From IDS-8 sp040902105 (GTDB taxonomy: Bacteria > Pseudomonadota > Gammaproteobacteria > Steroidobacterales > Woeseiaceae): DNA of 64,000 nucleotides. The stretch lies in contig JBBDXW010000074.1 of the NCBI GenBank assembly GCA_040902105.1, positions 62,001-126,000 of the forward strand, written 5' to 3'. Within the stretch, counting starts at the first letter, position 1. Every line of letters begins with the position of its first letter. A program made the translations under genes and the position numbers. The notes under the pieces are model-generated. The model did not search any database, had not been told where the DNA came from, and saw nothing but the letters and a program-made list of their open reading frames with translations. Shown one piece after another: positions 25,170 through 33,379 of this stretch.

Positions 25170-26144
25170 TTGAGAATCGATCTGCGCGACGTGGAAAATG
25201 CGTCGAAACGCCTGGCGGGAATCGCTGTACTGACTCCGCTGCTGACTTCTCTCGAGCTCGACGAAATCGCCGGCGGCAGGGTTTTCATTAAACCTGAATG
25301 CCTGCAGCTCACCGGCTCATTCAAGATACGCGGCGCCTACAACATGATGAGCCAGCTCTCGCCCGAGCAGGCGGCGCGCGGCGTGGTCGCGTGGTCGTCG
25401 GGCAATCATGCCCAGGGCGTCGCGTCCGCGGGCTCGCTGCTTGGCATCAGGACCGCAATTGTCATGCCGGAGGATGCGCCGCGCGTAAAACTCGAAAACA
25501 CCCGGCGACTTGGGGGGGAGCCGATACTCTATGACCGTTTTACGGGTGACCGCGAAGCGATCGCGCGCAGCATCGCCGCAGAACGCGGCGCCGAACTGGT
25601 TCCATCGTACGATCACGAGGACATCGTCGCCGGGCAGGGCACCGTCGGCCTGGAAATCATGCATCAGTGCAGGGATCTCGGCGTAACGCCCGACCAGGTG
25701 CTCGTTCCCTGCGGCGGAGGCGGGCTCATTGCGGGTTCGGCCGTGGCGATACGGGGGATCGAGCCTCAGACATCCGTACATCCCGTCGAGCCCGAACATT
25801 TCGACGACACGGCCCGTTCGCTGCGTGCCGGCGAACGGCTTTCGAACGATCCGTCGGCGCGATCGATCTGCGATGCATTGCAGGCGACGACGCCGGGCCG
25901 GTTGACGTTCGAAATCAATCGGGAAGTACTGGCAGGCGGCCTCGTGGTCAGCGACGGCGAAACACGGGATGCCATGCGGTTTACCTTCCGTAATCTCAAG
26001 CTTGTCGTCGAACCCGGCGGGGCGACCGCACTGGCCGCGGTGCTTTCGCAAAAGATCGCGACAAAGGGAAAGGTCACTGTCGTGGTACTGAGCGGTGGCA
26101 ATGTCGACGCCGATTTGTTCGCCAGTATCCAGCGCGGGAGCTGA
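25170..26144 (+). CDS. Threonine/serine dehydratase, PLP-dependent
   Basis: The 324-residue fold-type II PLP enzyme has SFKIRGAYNM with the Schiff-base Lys52, the SSGNHAQGVA substrate loop, the CGGGGLIAGSA phosphate-binding Gly loop and a C-terminal VLSGGN. It deaminates threonine or serine to 2-oxo acids and ammonia. It has no ACT regulatory domain, so it is like catabolic TdcB or threo-3-hydroxyaspartate ammonia-lyases rather than full-length IlvA. The start is TTG at 25170. A short duplicate fragment occurs at 22062-22133. Confidence 0.9.
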   Translation: MRIDLRDVENASKRLAGIAVLTPLLTSLELDEIAGGRVFIKPECLQLTGSFKIRGAYNMMSQLSPEQAARGVVAWSSGNHAQGVASAGSLLGIRTAIVMPEDAPRVKLENTRRLGGEPILYDRFTGDREAIARSIAAERGAELVPSYDHEDIVAGQGTVGLEIMHQCRDLGVTPDQVLVPCGGGGLIAGSAVAIRGIEPQTSVHPVEPEHFDDTARSLRAGERLSNDPSARSICDALQATTPGRLTFEINREVLAGGLVVSDGETRDAMRFTFRNLKLVVEPGGATALAAVLSQKIATKGKVTVVVLSGGNVDADLFASIQRGS

Positions 26145-26166
26145 CGCCTCTTGCGGGGCAACCGCT

Positions 26167-26931
26167 TCAGGCTGAACCGACGCCGGCATTCGGGAAAAAG
26201 GTCCGGCCTGGCGGACGCGATGCTCCCTGGAGCAGCCCGGGATCCCGCCGCCGTTGTTGCCAGTCGTCGAGCCACCTGACGACCTGGTCCAGCTGCTCTA
26301 TTTCCTTGCGCACCCGATGGCGCGGCATCTCGCAGACGCCGATTCCTTCGTCCGCCGCTTGCACAAAATTCTGACTGTCGCGCAACACTCCAATGATCGG
26401 AATGCCAAGCGAGTCCAGGAAGCGCATGAGCTTTTCGAAACTCCTCGTATTCTGCCGCGTGCGGTTTGCGACCACGGCAAGCTTGCGATCGCGACGGTCG
26501 ATCTTTGCGACGAGAAGAAGATCGGCAATGCAGCGCGAGGCCGCGTGAATATCGATTGCTGAAGGCAGCACCGGCACCAGGATATTACTTGCGTCCCGGG
26601 TAAGTTCCCGCAGGTTCTCGTGAGTCAGTCCGGCGGGCGAATCGACAATCAGGTTGGCGGTTTCGAGCGGCACCCTGAGTTGCCAGCTACGCGTCGCCTG
26701 CATGGTTTTCTTGAACGCGGCTATGCCGTGAATCGGCGGCTGGCTGGCCGAGCGTTTCTCGATCCAGCGCATCGTCGAGCCTTGCGGATCGCAGTCCATG
26801 ACCGCGGGCATGGGCCCGCGCGCGGCGTAATAGCTGGCCAGATTGGTGACGAGCGTGGTCTTGCCGCAGCCGCCTTTGGGATTCAGGACGACAATCGTAT
26901 TCAGGTCTCGTCTGTTGGGCGTGATCAGCAT
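26167..26931 (-). CDS. ParA/MinD-family ATPase
   Basis: The 254-residue protein starts at the ATG at 26931 and has a ParA-type Walker A (NPKGGCGKTTLVTNLA), the MDCDPQGSTM motif and the LIVDSPAGL Walker B region. These place it among ParA ATPases that position cargo on the nucleoid. No ParB or centromere-like partner is adjacent, so it is an orphan. It may position a protein or cell-surface assembly instead of DNA. It faces the threonine dehydratase. Confidence 0.87.
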   Translation of the reverse strand: MLITPNRRDLNTIVVLNPKGGCGKTTLVTNLASYYAARGPMPAVMDCDPQGSTMRWIEKRSASQPPIHGIAAFKKTMQATRSWQLRVPLETANLIVDSPAGLTHENLRELTRDASNILVPVLPSAIDIHAASRCIADLLLVAKIDRRDRKLAVVANRTRQNTRSFEKLMRFLDSLGIPIIGVLRDSQNFVQAADEGIGVCEMPRHRVRKEIEQLDQVVRWLDDWQQRRRDPGLLQGASRPPGRTFFPNAGVGSA

Positions 26932-27031
26932 GATCCCGCTTACTGTGTGCCAACAGGGGCGCAACTTCCTTGCTCCCGTTCACACAATGCGGGGACGGTC
27001 GTCCGGACCCTGCGGCGGCAAACGAAGCCCT

Positions 27032-27095
27032 GTTGGAGCCCGGGAAAGCGGGCGATTCCCGCGTCGGCAATTCGCCCGTTTTCACGGGCTCCAAC
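27032..27095. repeat. REP-like palindrome, family B
   Basis: The arms GTTGGAGCCCG and CGGGCTCCAAC surround inner arms GCGGGCGA and TTCGCCCG. It lies in the 247-bp gap between the ParA gene start and the ilvB stop. A shorter GCCCGCTACGCGGGC hairpin is at 27122-27136. Confidence 0.78.
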
Positions 27096-27178
27096 GGGTT
27101 TTCTATTGCCCTTGCGCAGGTGCCCGCTACGCGGGCGACCCGATCACTCGAGCGGCTTCTGAAGTTTCAGCAGAACCC

Positions 27179-29029
27179 TCAGAACATCTCACTCGGATCG
27201 ACGGCTTCAGTCACAGGCTCGTCGCGACCAACGATAAAATCGCCGGTGATCATCCTGGCGTAGCTCTGGCCCGGTCCAACCATCGGATACACTCCGGCGT
27301 CCGGATCGATGATGACTTCGAGAAAAGCCGGGCCCGGAAAAGTCATGAATTCCCGGACGACCTTGGGGATATCTTCCTTGCGGTCCAGCCTCTTGGCGAA
27401 TTCGAAGCCGTCGGCTTCGGCGGTTCTCACGAAGTCCTTCCGGTGCAAGGATTTGTCACTCGCCGACATTCGGCCTTTGTAATACAGCTTTTGCCACTGG
27501 CGCACCATGCCGTCGCCGAAATTGTTGAGTACGATGACCTTGACGGGCAAACCGTAAGTCGTGACGGTTTCCAGTTCGCCGATGTTCATGCGTATGCTGG
27601 CATCGCCGTCCACGTCGATGACAAGACGCTCCGGCTGTGCGAACTGAGCACCGATCGCGGCCGGCAGGCCAAATCCCATCGTGCCCATACTGCCGGATGT
27701 CAACCACAGTCGCGGTTCCTTGAAGTCGAAGTATTGCGCCGCCCACATCTGGTGCTGGCCGACGCCGGTCGTAATGATTGCCCGTCCGTTGGCAATCCGG
27801 TTGATCTCCTCGATCACTGCGTAAGGCTGGATCAGCGGGCTTTCCCGGTCGTAGTTCATACGGTGCTTTGTCTTGAGCGCCGCGATTTCCGCATGCCAGG
27901 CCGTGAATTCCTTGTCGAAACCGATGCGTTTCCCGTACGCGAGGATATTCGCCAGGTCTTCTTTCAACAGGCCTACGTTATGCCAGTCGACGCGTTTGAC
28001 CTTGCCGATTTCCGAAACGTCGACATCGAAGTGTGCGATGTTTCGGGCATTGGGCGCGAAGCGGGCGGGGTCCCCGGCCACCCTGTCGTCGAAGCGCGCG
28101 CCGATGGCGATGAGAAAGTCGCAGTCTTCGACGGCATAATTGGCAAAAGCTGCGCCGTGCATGCCCAGCATATGCAGCGACAGGGGGTGCGCGGTGTCGC
28201 TCGCGCCAAGCGCCATCAAGGTTGTGGTAACCGGGATGCCGTAAGCGTTGGCGAATTGGCGCATCGCTTGCGTTGCGTTGCCGTTGATGACGCCGCCGCC
28301 GGCGTAGATCAACGGTCGCTCCGCTTCCGCGAGCATCGCGTAAAATCGCATGCAAGCTTCATCGGTCAAACGATTTTCGATGATGGCGTGCCAGCGATTG
28401 CGATACCCGGTGAGCGGCAGGTACCCGCTGCCCGCAAACTCGCCTTCCCAGTTCTGCACGTCTTTCGGGATGTCGACGACCACGGGTCCCGGCCGCCCGG
28501 TCCTTGCGAGCTCGAACGCGGTGCGCACGGTCGCTTCGAGACGCGCCGGGTCCGTGACGAGAAAGACATGCTTGGCGACGGCGCCCATGATCGCGGCGAC
28601 AGGCGCTTCCTGGAACGCGTCGGTGCCTATCGCGTTGGTCGGAACCTGCCCGCAGATAACCACGATCGGCACGGAATCGGCCATGCAGTCGCGAACGGGC
28701 GTGACCGTATTGGTTGCACCCGGACCCGACGTGACCATGACGACTCCGACCTTGCCGCTCGCCCGCGCGTATCCTGCTGCCATGAATCCGGCCCCCTGTT
28801 CGTTGGCCGGGACGATCAGCGGAAGGGCAGATTTGCCATCCGGTTTCCGGTGCCGGTCGTTGTAACGAAACACGGCATCGTATGTAGGCAATATTGCTCC
28901 GCCGCTGTAGCCGAAGATCGTATCGACGTTCTCGTCGGCGATGACCTGCACGACGATATCGGCGCCGCTCATGCGAGTTCCGGTCAGCGGATGCAACGGA
29001 GTGTCGGTGGCGGGCATGTGCAGGTTCAT
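27179..29029 (-). CDS. ilvB: Acetolactate synthase, large catalytic subunit
   Basis: The 616-residue ThDP enzyme makes acetolactate or acetohydroxybutyrate in valine, leucine and isoleucine synthesis. Visible are the N-terminal Pyr domain with YSGGAILPTYDA and the catalytic Glu in ANEQGAGFMAAGYA, the central FAD-binding-type domain, and the ThDP motif starting at DVDGDASIRMN and ending at VLNNFGDG. It is slightly longer than the usual 550-590, mainly at the N-terminus. No clear Shine-Dalgarno lies before the ATG at 29029; an ATG at codon 20 could be the real start. The small subunit gene is divergent rather than downstream. Confidence 0.94.
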   Translation of the reverse strand: MNLHMPATDTPLHPLTGTRMSGADIVVQVIADENVDTIFGYSGGAILPTYDAVFRYNDRHRKPDGKSALPLIVPANEQGAGFMAAGYARASGKVGVVMVTSGPGATNTVTPVRDCMADSVPIVVICGQVPTNAIGTDAFQEAPVAAIMGAVAKHVFLVTDPARLEATVRTAFELARTGRPGPVVVDIPKDVQNWEGEFAGSGYLPLTGYRNRWHAIIENRLTDEACMRFYAMLAEAERPLIYAGGGVINGNATQAMRQFANAYGIPVTTTLMALGASDTAHPLSLHMLGMHGAAFANYAVEDCDFLIAIGARFDDRVAGDPARFAPNARNIAHFDVDVSEIGKVKRVDWHNVGLLKEDLANILAYGKRIGFDKEFTAWHAEIAALKTKHRMNYDRESPLIQPYAVIEEINRIANGRAIITTGVGQHQMWAAQYFDFKEPRLWLTSGSMGTMGFGLPAAIGAQFAQPERLVIDVDGDASIRMNIGELETVTTYGLPVKVIVLNNFGDGMVRQWQKLYYKGRMSASDKSLHRKDFVRTAEADGFEFAKRLDRKEDIPKVVREFMTFPGPAFLEVIIDPDAGVYPMVGPGQSYARMITGDFIVGRDEPVTEAVDPSEMF

Positions 29030-29203
29030 CGTATATAAAAACTATGGAATGTCGGGTTCTTTGCGAGTGTTTACTAAAGCTTATTGCATTGCAATACTCG
29101 ATGAACTGCGCCAACATCGCTGGCGCAATTCGCACGAATTGTTTCATTGGAATCTTTGAAACGACTGGCCTGGCAGTCGTTTCATATTCTGGGTACAGGC
29201 AAG
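29030..29203. promoter_or_regulatory. Divergent ilvB/ilvN control region
   Basis: The 174-bp gap holds two inverted repeats: TGCGCCA at 29107-29113 with TGGCGCA at 29121-29127, and a perfect 10-bp pair, GAAACGACTG at 29158-29167 and CAGTCGTTTC at 29174-29183. The second ends 20 bp before the ilvN start and could be an operator or leader hairpin. An AT-rich TTTATATAC segment is next to the ilvB start. Confidence 0.6.
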
Positions 29204-29725
29204 ATGCGTCACGTCATTTCAGTACTGCTGCAAAACGAAGTCGGCGCTCTGACCCGGATGACCGGCCTTTTCTCAACTCGCGGCTACAATATCGACTCGC
29301 TCAACGTTGCGCCGACCGACGATCCGCTCGTGTCCCGCGTGACGCTGGTGATATGCGGGTCGGACGCGGCCATCGCGCAGCTCAATGCACAGCTTGCCAA
29401 GCTCGTCGACGTCGTCAACATTCACGATATGACGCTGGGCGATCATTTCGAACGTGAGCTGGTCATCGTGAAACTCAAACTGGCGACCGGCGGCCTTGCG
29501 AGAGTGCTGAAACTGGCTAAAGACTTCGGCGCGGAAATTCTTGACGATGCACAGGTGAGCTGCACACTGCAGCTGACCGGCCGCCTGGCCGACGTGGATT
29601 CTTTTGTCGAAGCGGCCGCGCAAACAGGCGAGATTGCGGCAATCGCACGCAGCGGCAGCGTCGCCGTCTCGAAAGGCGAGGTCACTCTGTCGTCGTACGC
29701 ACGCCAGCACCGGCTGACCGGCTAA
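29204..29725 (+). CDS. ilvN: Acetolactate synthase, small regulatory subunit
   Basis: The 173-residue protein starts MRHVISVLLQNEVGALTRMTGLFSTRGYNIDSL, the hallmark of the N-terminal ACT domain that binds valine. The C-terminal domain is also present (ERELVIVKLKL, then FGAEILDDAQ). It activates the large subunit and makes it sensitive to valine. The ATG at 29204 is chosen because family proteins begin at this point. It is transcribed away from the large subunit gene. Confidence 0.94.
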   Translation: MRHVISVLLQNEVGALTRMTGLFSTRGYNIDSLNVAPTDDPLVSRVTLVICGSDAAIAQLNAQLAKLVDVVNIHDMTLGDHFERELVIVKLKLATGGLARVLKLAKDFGAEILDDAQVSCTLQLTGRLADVDSFVEAAAQTGEIAAIARSGSVAVSKGEVTLSSYARQHRLTG

Positions 29726-29929
29726 AGGCACCGACACCTGTCGAATGCCGGCGCAACGCGAGTTGATCCTGCAGTTGAGCGGGGGCGTTGCTTCGACGAT
29801 TGACGTCGTGATCGAGGCGGTCGATCCGGATGCGGCTTCAGTGCCGCCGCGCTGACCCTCCACACGCGATCTGGCTCGACCGTGAATCCATGAGATGCGC
29901 CGGCAACAGCACCGCGCTATGCTGTCCGG

Positions 29930-30304
29930 GTGTCGAAACCCGCAAACGCCAAACTCTGGATCAAACTGACACTGCCCGGTGCCGGCCAGGTGGGTCCGGG
30001 CAAGGTGGAGCTCCTGCGCAATATCGGGAAACAACGGTCGATCGCAGCCGCCGCACGAGCCATGGGCATGTCTTACCGGCGCGCCTGGCTGCTGGTCGAC
30101 GAAATGAACCAGTTGTTCAACAAACCGGTCGTGGCCAAGTGGCATGGCGGCAAGGAAAAGGGCGGTGCATCGCTCACGGCACTCGGCGAGGAACTGATAA
30201 AGGACTATGACGCCGTCGTTGAGTGCTCAAGCGCGGTCAATGCGGTTCTTCTCGGTCAGATCGGTCGTCGTGCAAGCCGGACTGTGAGACAGAAAAAGGC
30301 GTGA
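29930..30304 (+). CDS. ModE-like winged-helix transcriptional regulator
   Basis: The 124-residue protein resembles the N-terminal DNA-binding domain of ModE: LLRNIGKQRSIAAAARAMGMSYRRAWLLVDEMN is the LysR-type helix-turn-helix, followed by the wing GGKEKGGASLTALGEELI. The molybdate-binding MOP domains are absent, so it is a stand-alone domain. No molybdate transport gene is adjacent. The start is GTG at 29930. It lies 40 bp upstream of glpD in the same direction, though a functional link is not evident. Confidence 0.85.
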   Translation: MSKPANAKLWIKLTLPGAGQVGPGKVELLRNIGKQRSIAAAARAMGMSYRRAWLLVDEMNQLFNKPVVAKWHGGKEKGGASLTALGEELIKDYDAVVECSSAVNAVLLGQIGRRASRTVRQKKA

Positions 30305-30344
30305 TGCGGCGAATCCATCAGGCCTCGGATCAGGTTCGGGCCTG

Positions 30345-31943
30345 GTGACATCATCACCCGGGGATTACGACGTCGTTATCATAGGCGGCGGCATCAACGG
30401 TGCAGGCGTCGCCAGGGACGCCGCGATGCGCGGCCTCAAAGTCCTTCTCCTCGAGCAAAACGACTTCGGCAGCGGAACGTCGAGCTGGTCCAGCAGGCTC
30501 ATCCATGGCGGCCTGCGCTACCTGGAATACGGCGAAATTCCCCTCGTGTACGAATCGCTTCACGAGCGTCGCGTGTTGCGCAGTACGGCATCGCATCTCG
30601 TGAAAAAAATCTGCATCAATATTCCCGTCTACGAGCACAGCAAGCGGGGTATGTGGCTGCTGCGCGCAGGCATGATCGCCTACGACTTCCTGTCGCTGGG
30701 AAAATCCCTGCCGCGTCATCGCGTGCTGAACAGGGAGGCGTTTCTGCGAATGGAGCCTGGCGTCAATCCGTCCGGACTCCGCGGCGGCGTTCAGTATTTC
30801 GACGCTCAGGTTACGTACGCGGAACGGCTGGTCGTCGAAAATATCATTGCGGCGGCAAAGGCGGGCGCCAGCGTACAGAACTACAGCCCGGTCACGGCGA
30901 TCGACGTGCAGCACGGTCGCGTGGAGCGCGTTCGATATCTCGACCGCGAGACAGCGAGAGAATCCGAAGCGCGAGCGAAGGTTGTGGTCAATGCCGCAGG
31001 TCCGTGGGTGGACAGGGTACTGGCGACGGCGAATGTGCAGGTGCGTAAGCTCATGGGAGGCACCAAGGGAAGCCATATCATCGTGGGGCGATTCGCGGGC
31101 GCGCCGAAGGGCGCGTTCTATGTCGAGGCGCGTTCGGACGCGCGGCCGTTTTTCATCATTCCATGGAACGACCAGTTCCTCATCGGCACCACCGACATCC
31201 GTTATGACGGCGACCCGGACGAAGCCACGGCCAGCGTTGCCGAGATTCGTTACCTCATGTCGGAAACAAACCGGGTTTTCCCCGAGGCACACCTCAGGGA
31301 ACAGGACATCCACTACGCCTACGCAGGCGTCAGGCCATTGCCGTACCAGAGCGCCGGCCCGGAATCCGCGATCACCCGCAAGCACATCATCCAGCGACAC
31401 GGCAACGCGAAAGGATTGTGGTCGATCATAGGCGGAAAACTGACCACGTACCGCAGCCTGTCGGAACAGATTACCGACCGGCTCGTCAAGGAAACCGGAT
31501 TGCGCGCGGCGCCGTGCCGGACAGGCGAAGAGAACCTGCCGGGCGCGACAAATGCCGATACAGCAGAAAAAGAACTGAGGGATCTGCGGGGACTGTCGCC
31601 AGCCGGCAAAGCGCGACTGTCAAGCGTCTACGGCGGCAGGATCAGTGAGATCCTCGAGCTTGCGCACGCCGCTTCCGGACCGCTCGCGACAGCCGATCCA
31701 CAACAAAGCGTGCTCACCGCCGAGGTCCAGTTCGCCATACGCCACGAATTTGCCAGGAACCTTGTCGACCTCCTGCACCGCCGGACGATGACAGGCCTCG
31801 CTCCGGATCTCGGCGCCTCCGTGGCAACAGGCATCGCCAGGGCCGCAGCCGACGAACTCCGCTGGGACGAGACTGAAACCGAGCGACAGCTTGCTGCGCT
31901 GCACGCCTACAACGCGCGACTTGCCGTGCTCAAAAGCACGTGA
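30345..31943 (+). CDS. glpD: Glycerol-3-phosphate dehydrogenase, FAD-dependent
   Basis: The 532-residue protein has the FAD-binding GGGINGAGVARDAAMRG near the N-terminus, the substrate-side motif SSRLIHGGLRYLE, and the second nucleotide motif VVNAAGPWVD. A C-terminal helical GlpD cap domain follows TTYRSLSEQ. It oxidises sn-glycerol-3-phosphate to dihydroxyacetone phosphate and passes electrons to quinone at the inner membrane. Length is within the usual 500-560. The start is GTG at 30345. Glycerol uptake and kinase genes are not in the window. Confidence 0.93.
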   Translation: MTSSPGDYDVVIIGGGINGAGVARDAAMRGLKVLLLEQNDFGSGTSSWSSRLIHGGLRYLEYGEIPLVYESLHERRVLRSTASHLVKKICINIPVYEHSKRGMWLLRAGMIAYDFLSLGKSLPRHRVLNREAFLRMEPGVNPSGLRGGVQYFDAQVTYAERLVVENIIAAAKAGASVQNYSPVTAIDVQHGRVERVRYLDRETARESEARAKVVVNAAGPWVDRVLATANVQVRKLMGGTKGSHIIVGRFAGAPKGAFYVEARSDARPFFIIPWNDQFLIGTTDIRYDGDPDEATASVAEIRYLMSETNRVFPEAHLREQDIHYAYAGVRPLPYQSAGPESAITRKHIIQRHGNAKGLWSIIGGKLTTYRSLSEQITDRLVKETGLRAAPCRTGEENLPGATNADTAEKELRDLRGLSPAGKARLSSVYGGRISEILELAHAASGPLATADPQQSVLTAEVQFAIRHEFARNLVDLLHRRTMTGLAPDLGASVATGIARAAADELRWDETETERQLAALHAYNARLAVLKST

Positions 31944-31966
31944 GCGGCCACTGACGAAGGCCGAGC

Positions 31967-33268
31967 TCAGGCCATGTTCCCGATCATCGCCGTAGCAAAC
32001 TCGCTGCACTTGACCTCGGTCGCGCCCTCCATCAGACGGGCAAAATCGTAGGTAACGGTCTTCTGCCCAATGGTCTCGTCCATCGAGTGGAGGATCGCAT
32101 CCGCAGCCTCGGTCCAGCCAAGATAGCGGAGCATCATCTCACCGGACAATATCAACGAGCCGGGATTAACGACGTCGAGATCGGCATATTTCGGCGCAGT
32201 GCCGTGCGTTGCCTCGAACACGGCGTGACCAGTGAGGTTGTTGATGTTGCCGCCGGGCGCGATGCCGATACCGCCGACTTGCGCGGCGAGGGCATCCGAA
32301 AGATAGTCGCCATTCAGGTTCAGGGTTGCGATCACGTCAAATTCTTTCGGGCGAGTAAGCACCTGTTGCAGCGCGATGTCAGCGATGGCGTCCTTCACCA
32401 GAACCTTTCCGGAACGAAGTGCTTCTTCCTGCTCGGCGTTTGCGGCCTCCGCGCCCTTCGCGGCCTTGGTGCGTTCCCATTGATTCCAGGTGTAGGTCCG
32501 GTCACCGTATTCGCGTTCGGCGAGCGCATAACCCCAGGTCCTGAAGGCGCCTTCCGTAAACTTCATGATGTTACCTTTGTGCACGAACGTCAGGCTCTTG
32601 CGTCGATTTGCGACTGCGTAGTCGAGGGCCGACCGCACGAGCCGTTCAGTTCCTTCCTGTGACACGGCCTTCAGCCCGATGCCGGACGATCCGGGAAAGC
32701 GAATCTTGTCGTACTCCTGCGGAAAGTTTTCCTTCAAGAGCGCCAGGAACTTTTCGACCGCCGGCGTTCCTCGTTCGAATTCGATTCCGGCATAGATATC
32801 CTCGGTGTTCTCGCGAAAGATCACCATGTCGACGCTGCCAGGATCGCGAACCGGCGAAGGCACTCCGTTGAACCAGCGCACCGGGCGCAGGCAGACGTAG
32901 AGGTCGAGCAGTTGCCGCAGGGCAACGTTCAGCGAGCGTATGCCGCCGCCGATCGGGGTGGTGAGCGGTCCCTTGATCGATACGAGATACTCGCGGCAGG
33001 CCTCGACCGTCTGATCCGGGAGCCAGCTGTTGTACAAGTTGTAGGATTTCTGGCCGGCAAAAATCTCCATCCAGTGTATCTTGCGCTTCGCGCCATAAGC
33101 GCTGTCGACCGCTGCATCCAGAACCCTGACAGTGGCGCGCCAGATGTCCGGGCCGGTACCGTCTCCTTCGATGAACGGGACGATCGGATTGTCCGGTACC
33201 CGCAGATTGCCGAGTTCAATCGTAATTCTGGCGCCGCCTCGCGGCGGTTTTGGTGTGGCGTCGGTCAT
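31967..33268 (-). CDS. icd: NADP-dependent isocitrate dehydrogenase
   Basis: The 433-residue decarboxylating enzyme shows NPIVPFIEGDGTGPDIW at the N-terminus, the FRENTEDIYAGIE substrate loop, the KFTEGAFRTWGY segment, and GTAPKYADLDVVNPGSLILS near the cofactor site, all typical of bacterial NADP-type Icd. The ATG at 33268 follows GGAG at a good distance; upstream codons in the frame are non-family. It competes with isocitrate lyase (60272-61552) for isocitrate at the TCA/glyoxylate branch point. Confidence 0.95.
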   Translation of the reverse strand: MTDATPKPPRGGARITIELGNLRVPDNPIVPFIEGDGTGPDIWRATVRVLDAAVDSAYGAKRKIHWMEIFAGQKSYNLYNSWLPDQTVEACREYLVSIKGPLTTPIGGGIRSLNVALRQLLDLYVCLRPVRWFNGVPSPVRDPGSVDMVIFRENTEDIYAGIEFERGTPAVEKFLALLKENFPQEYDKIRFPGSSGIGLKAVSQEGTERLVRSALDYAVANRRKSLTFVHKGNIMKFTEGAFRTWGYALAEREYGDRTYTWNQWERTKAAKGAEAANAEQEEALRSGKVLVKDAIADIALQQVLTRPKEFDVIATLNLNGDYLSDALAAQVGGIGIAPGGNINNLTGHAVFEATHGTAPKYADLDVVNPGSLILSGEMMLRYLGWTEAADAILHSMDETIGQKTVTYDFARLMEGATEVKCSEFATAMIGNMA

Positions 33269-33379
33269 GGTTTGCTCCGGTGAGTGTTCGACAGGGTCGA
33301 TTCGGCTGGTTGGGGGTATCGCCTGCGGATCGACATTATAATCGGACAGTCTCGAGTTCGCGCGCCGGGGAGATTGTCC

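Noticed and set aside
26843..29038. Plus-strand open frame of 731 codons
   Set aside because: It is antisense to ilvB, which has full ThDP-enzyme motifs.
29726..29929. Possible small gene between ilvN and the ModE-like gene
   Set aside because: No frame with a credible start and ribosome-binding site; nothing recognisable in any frame.
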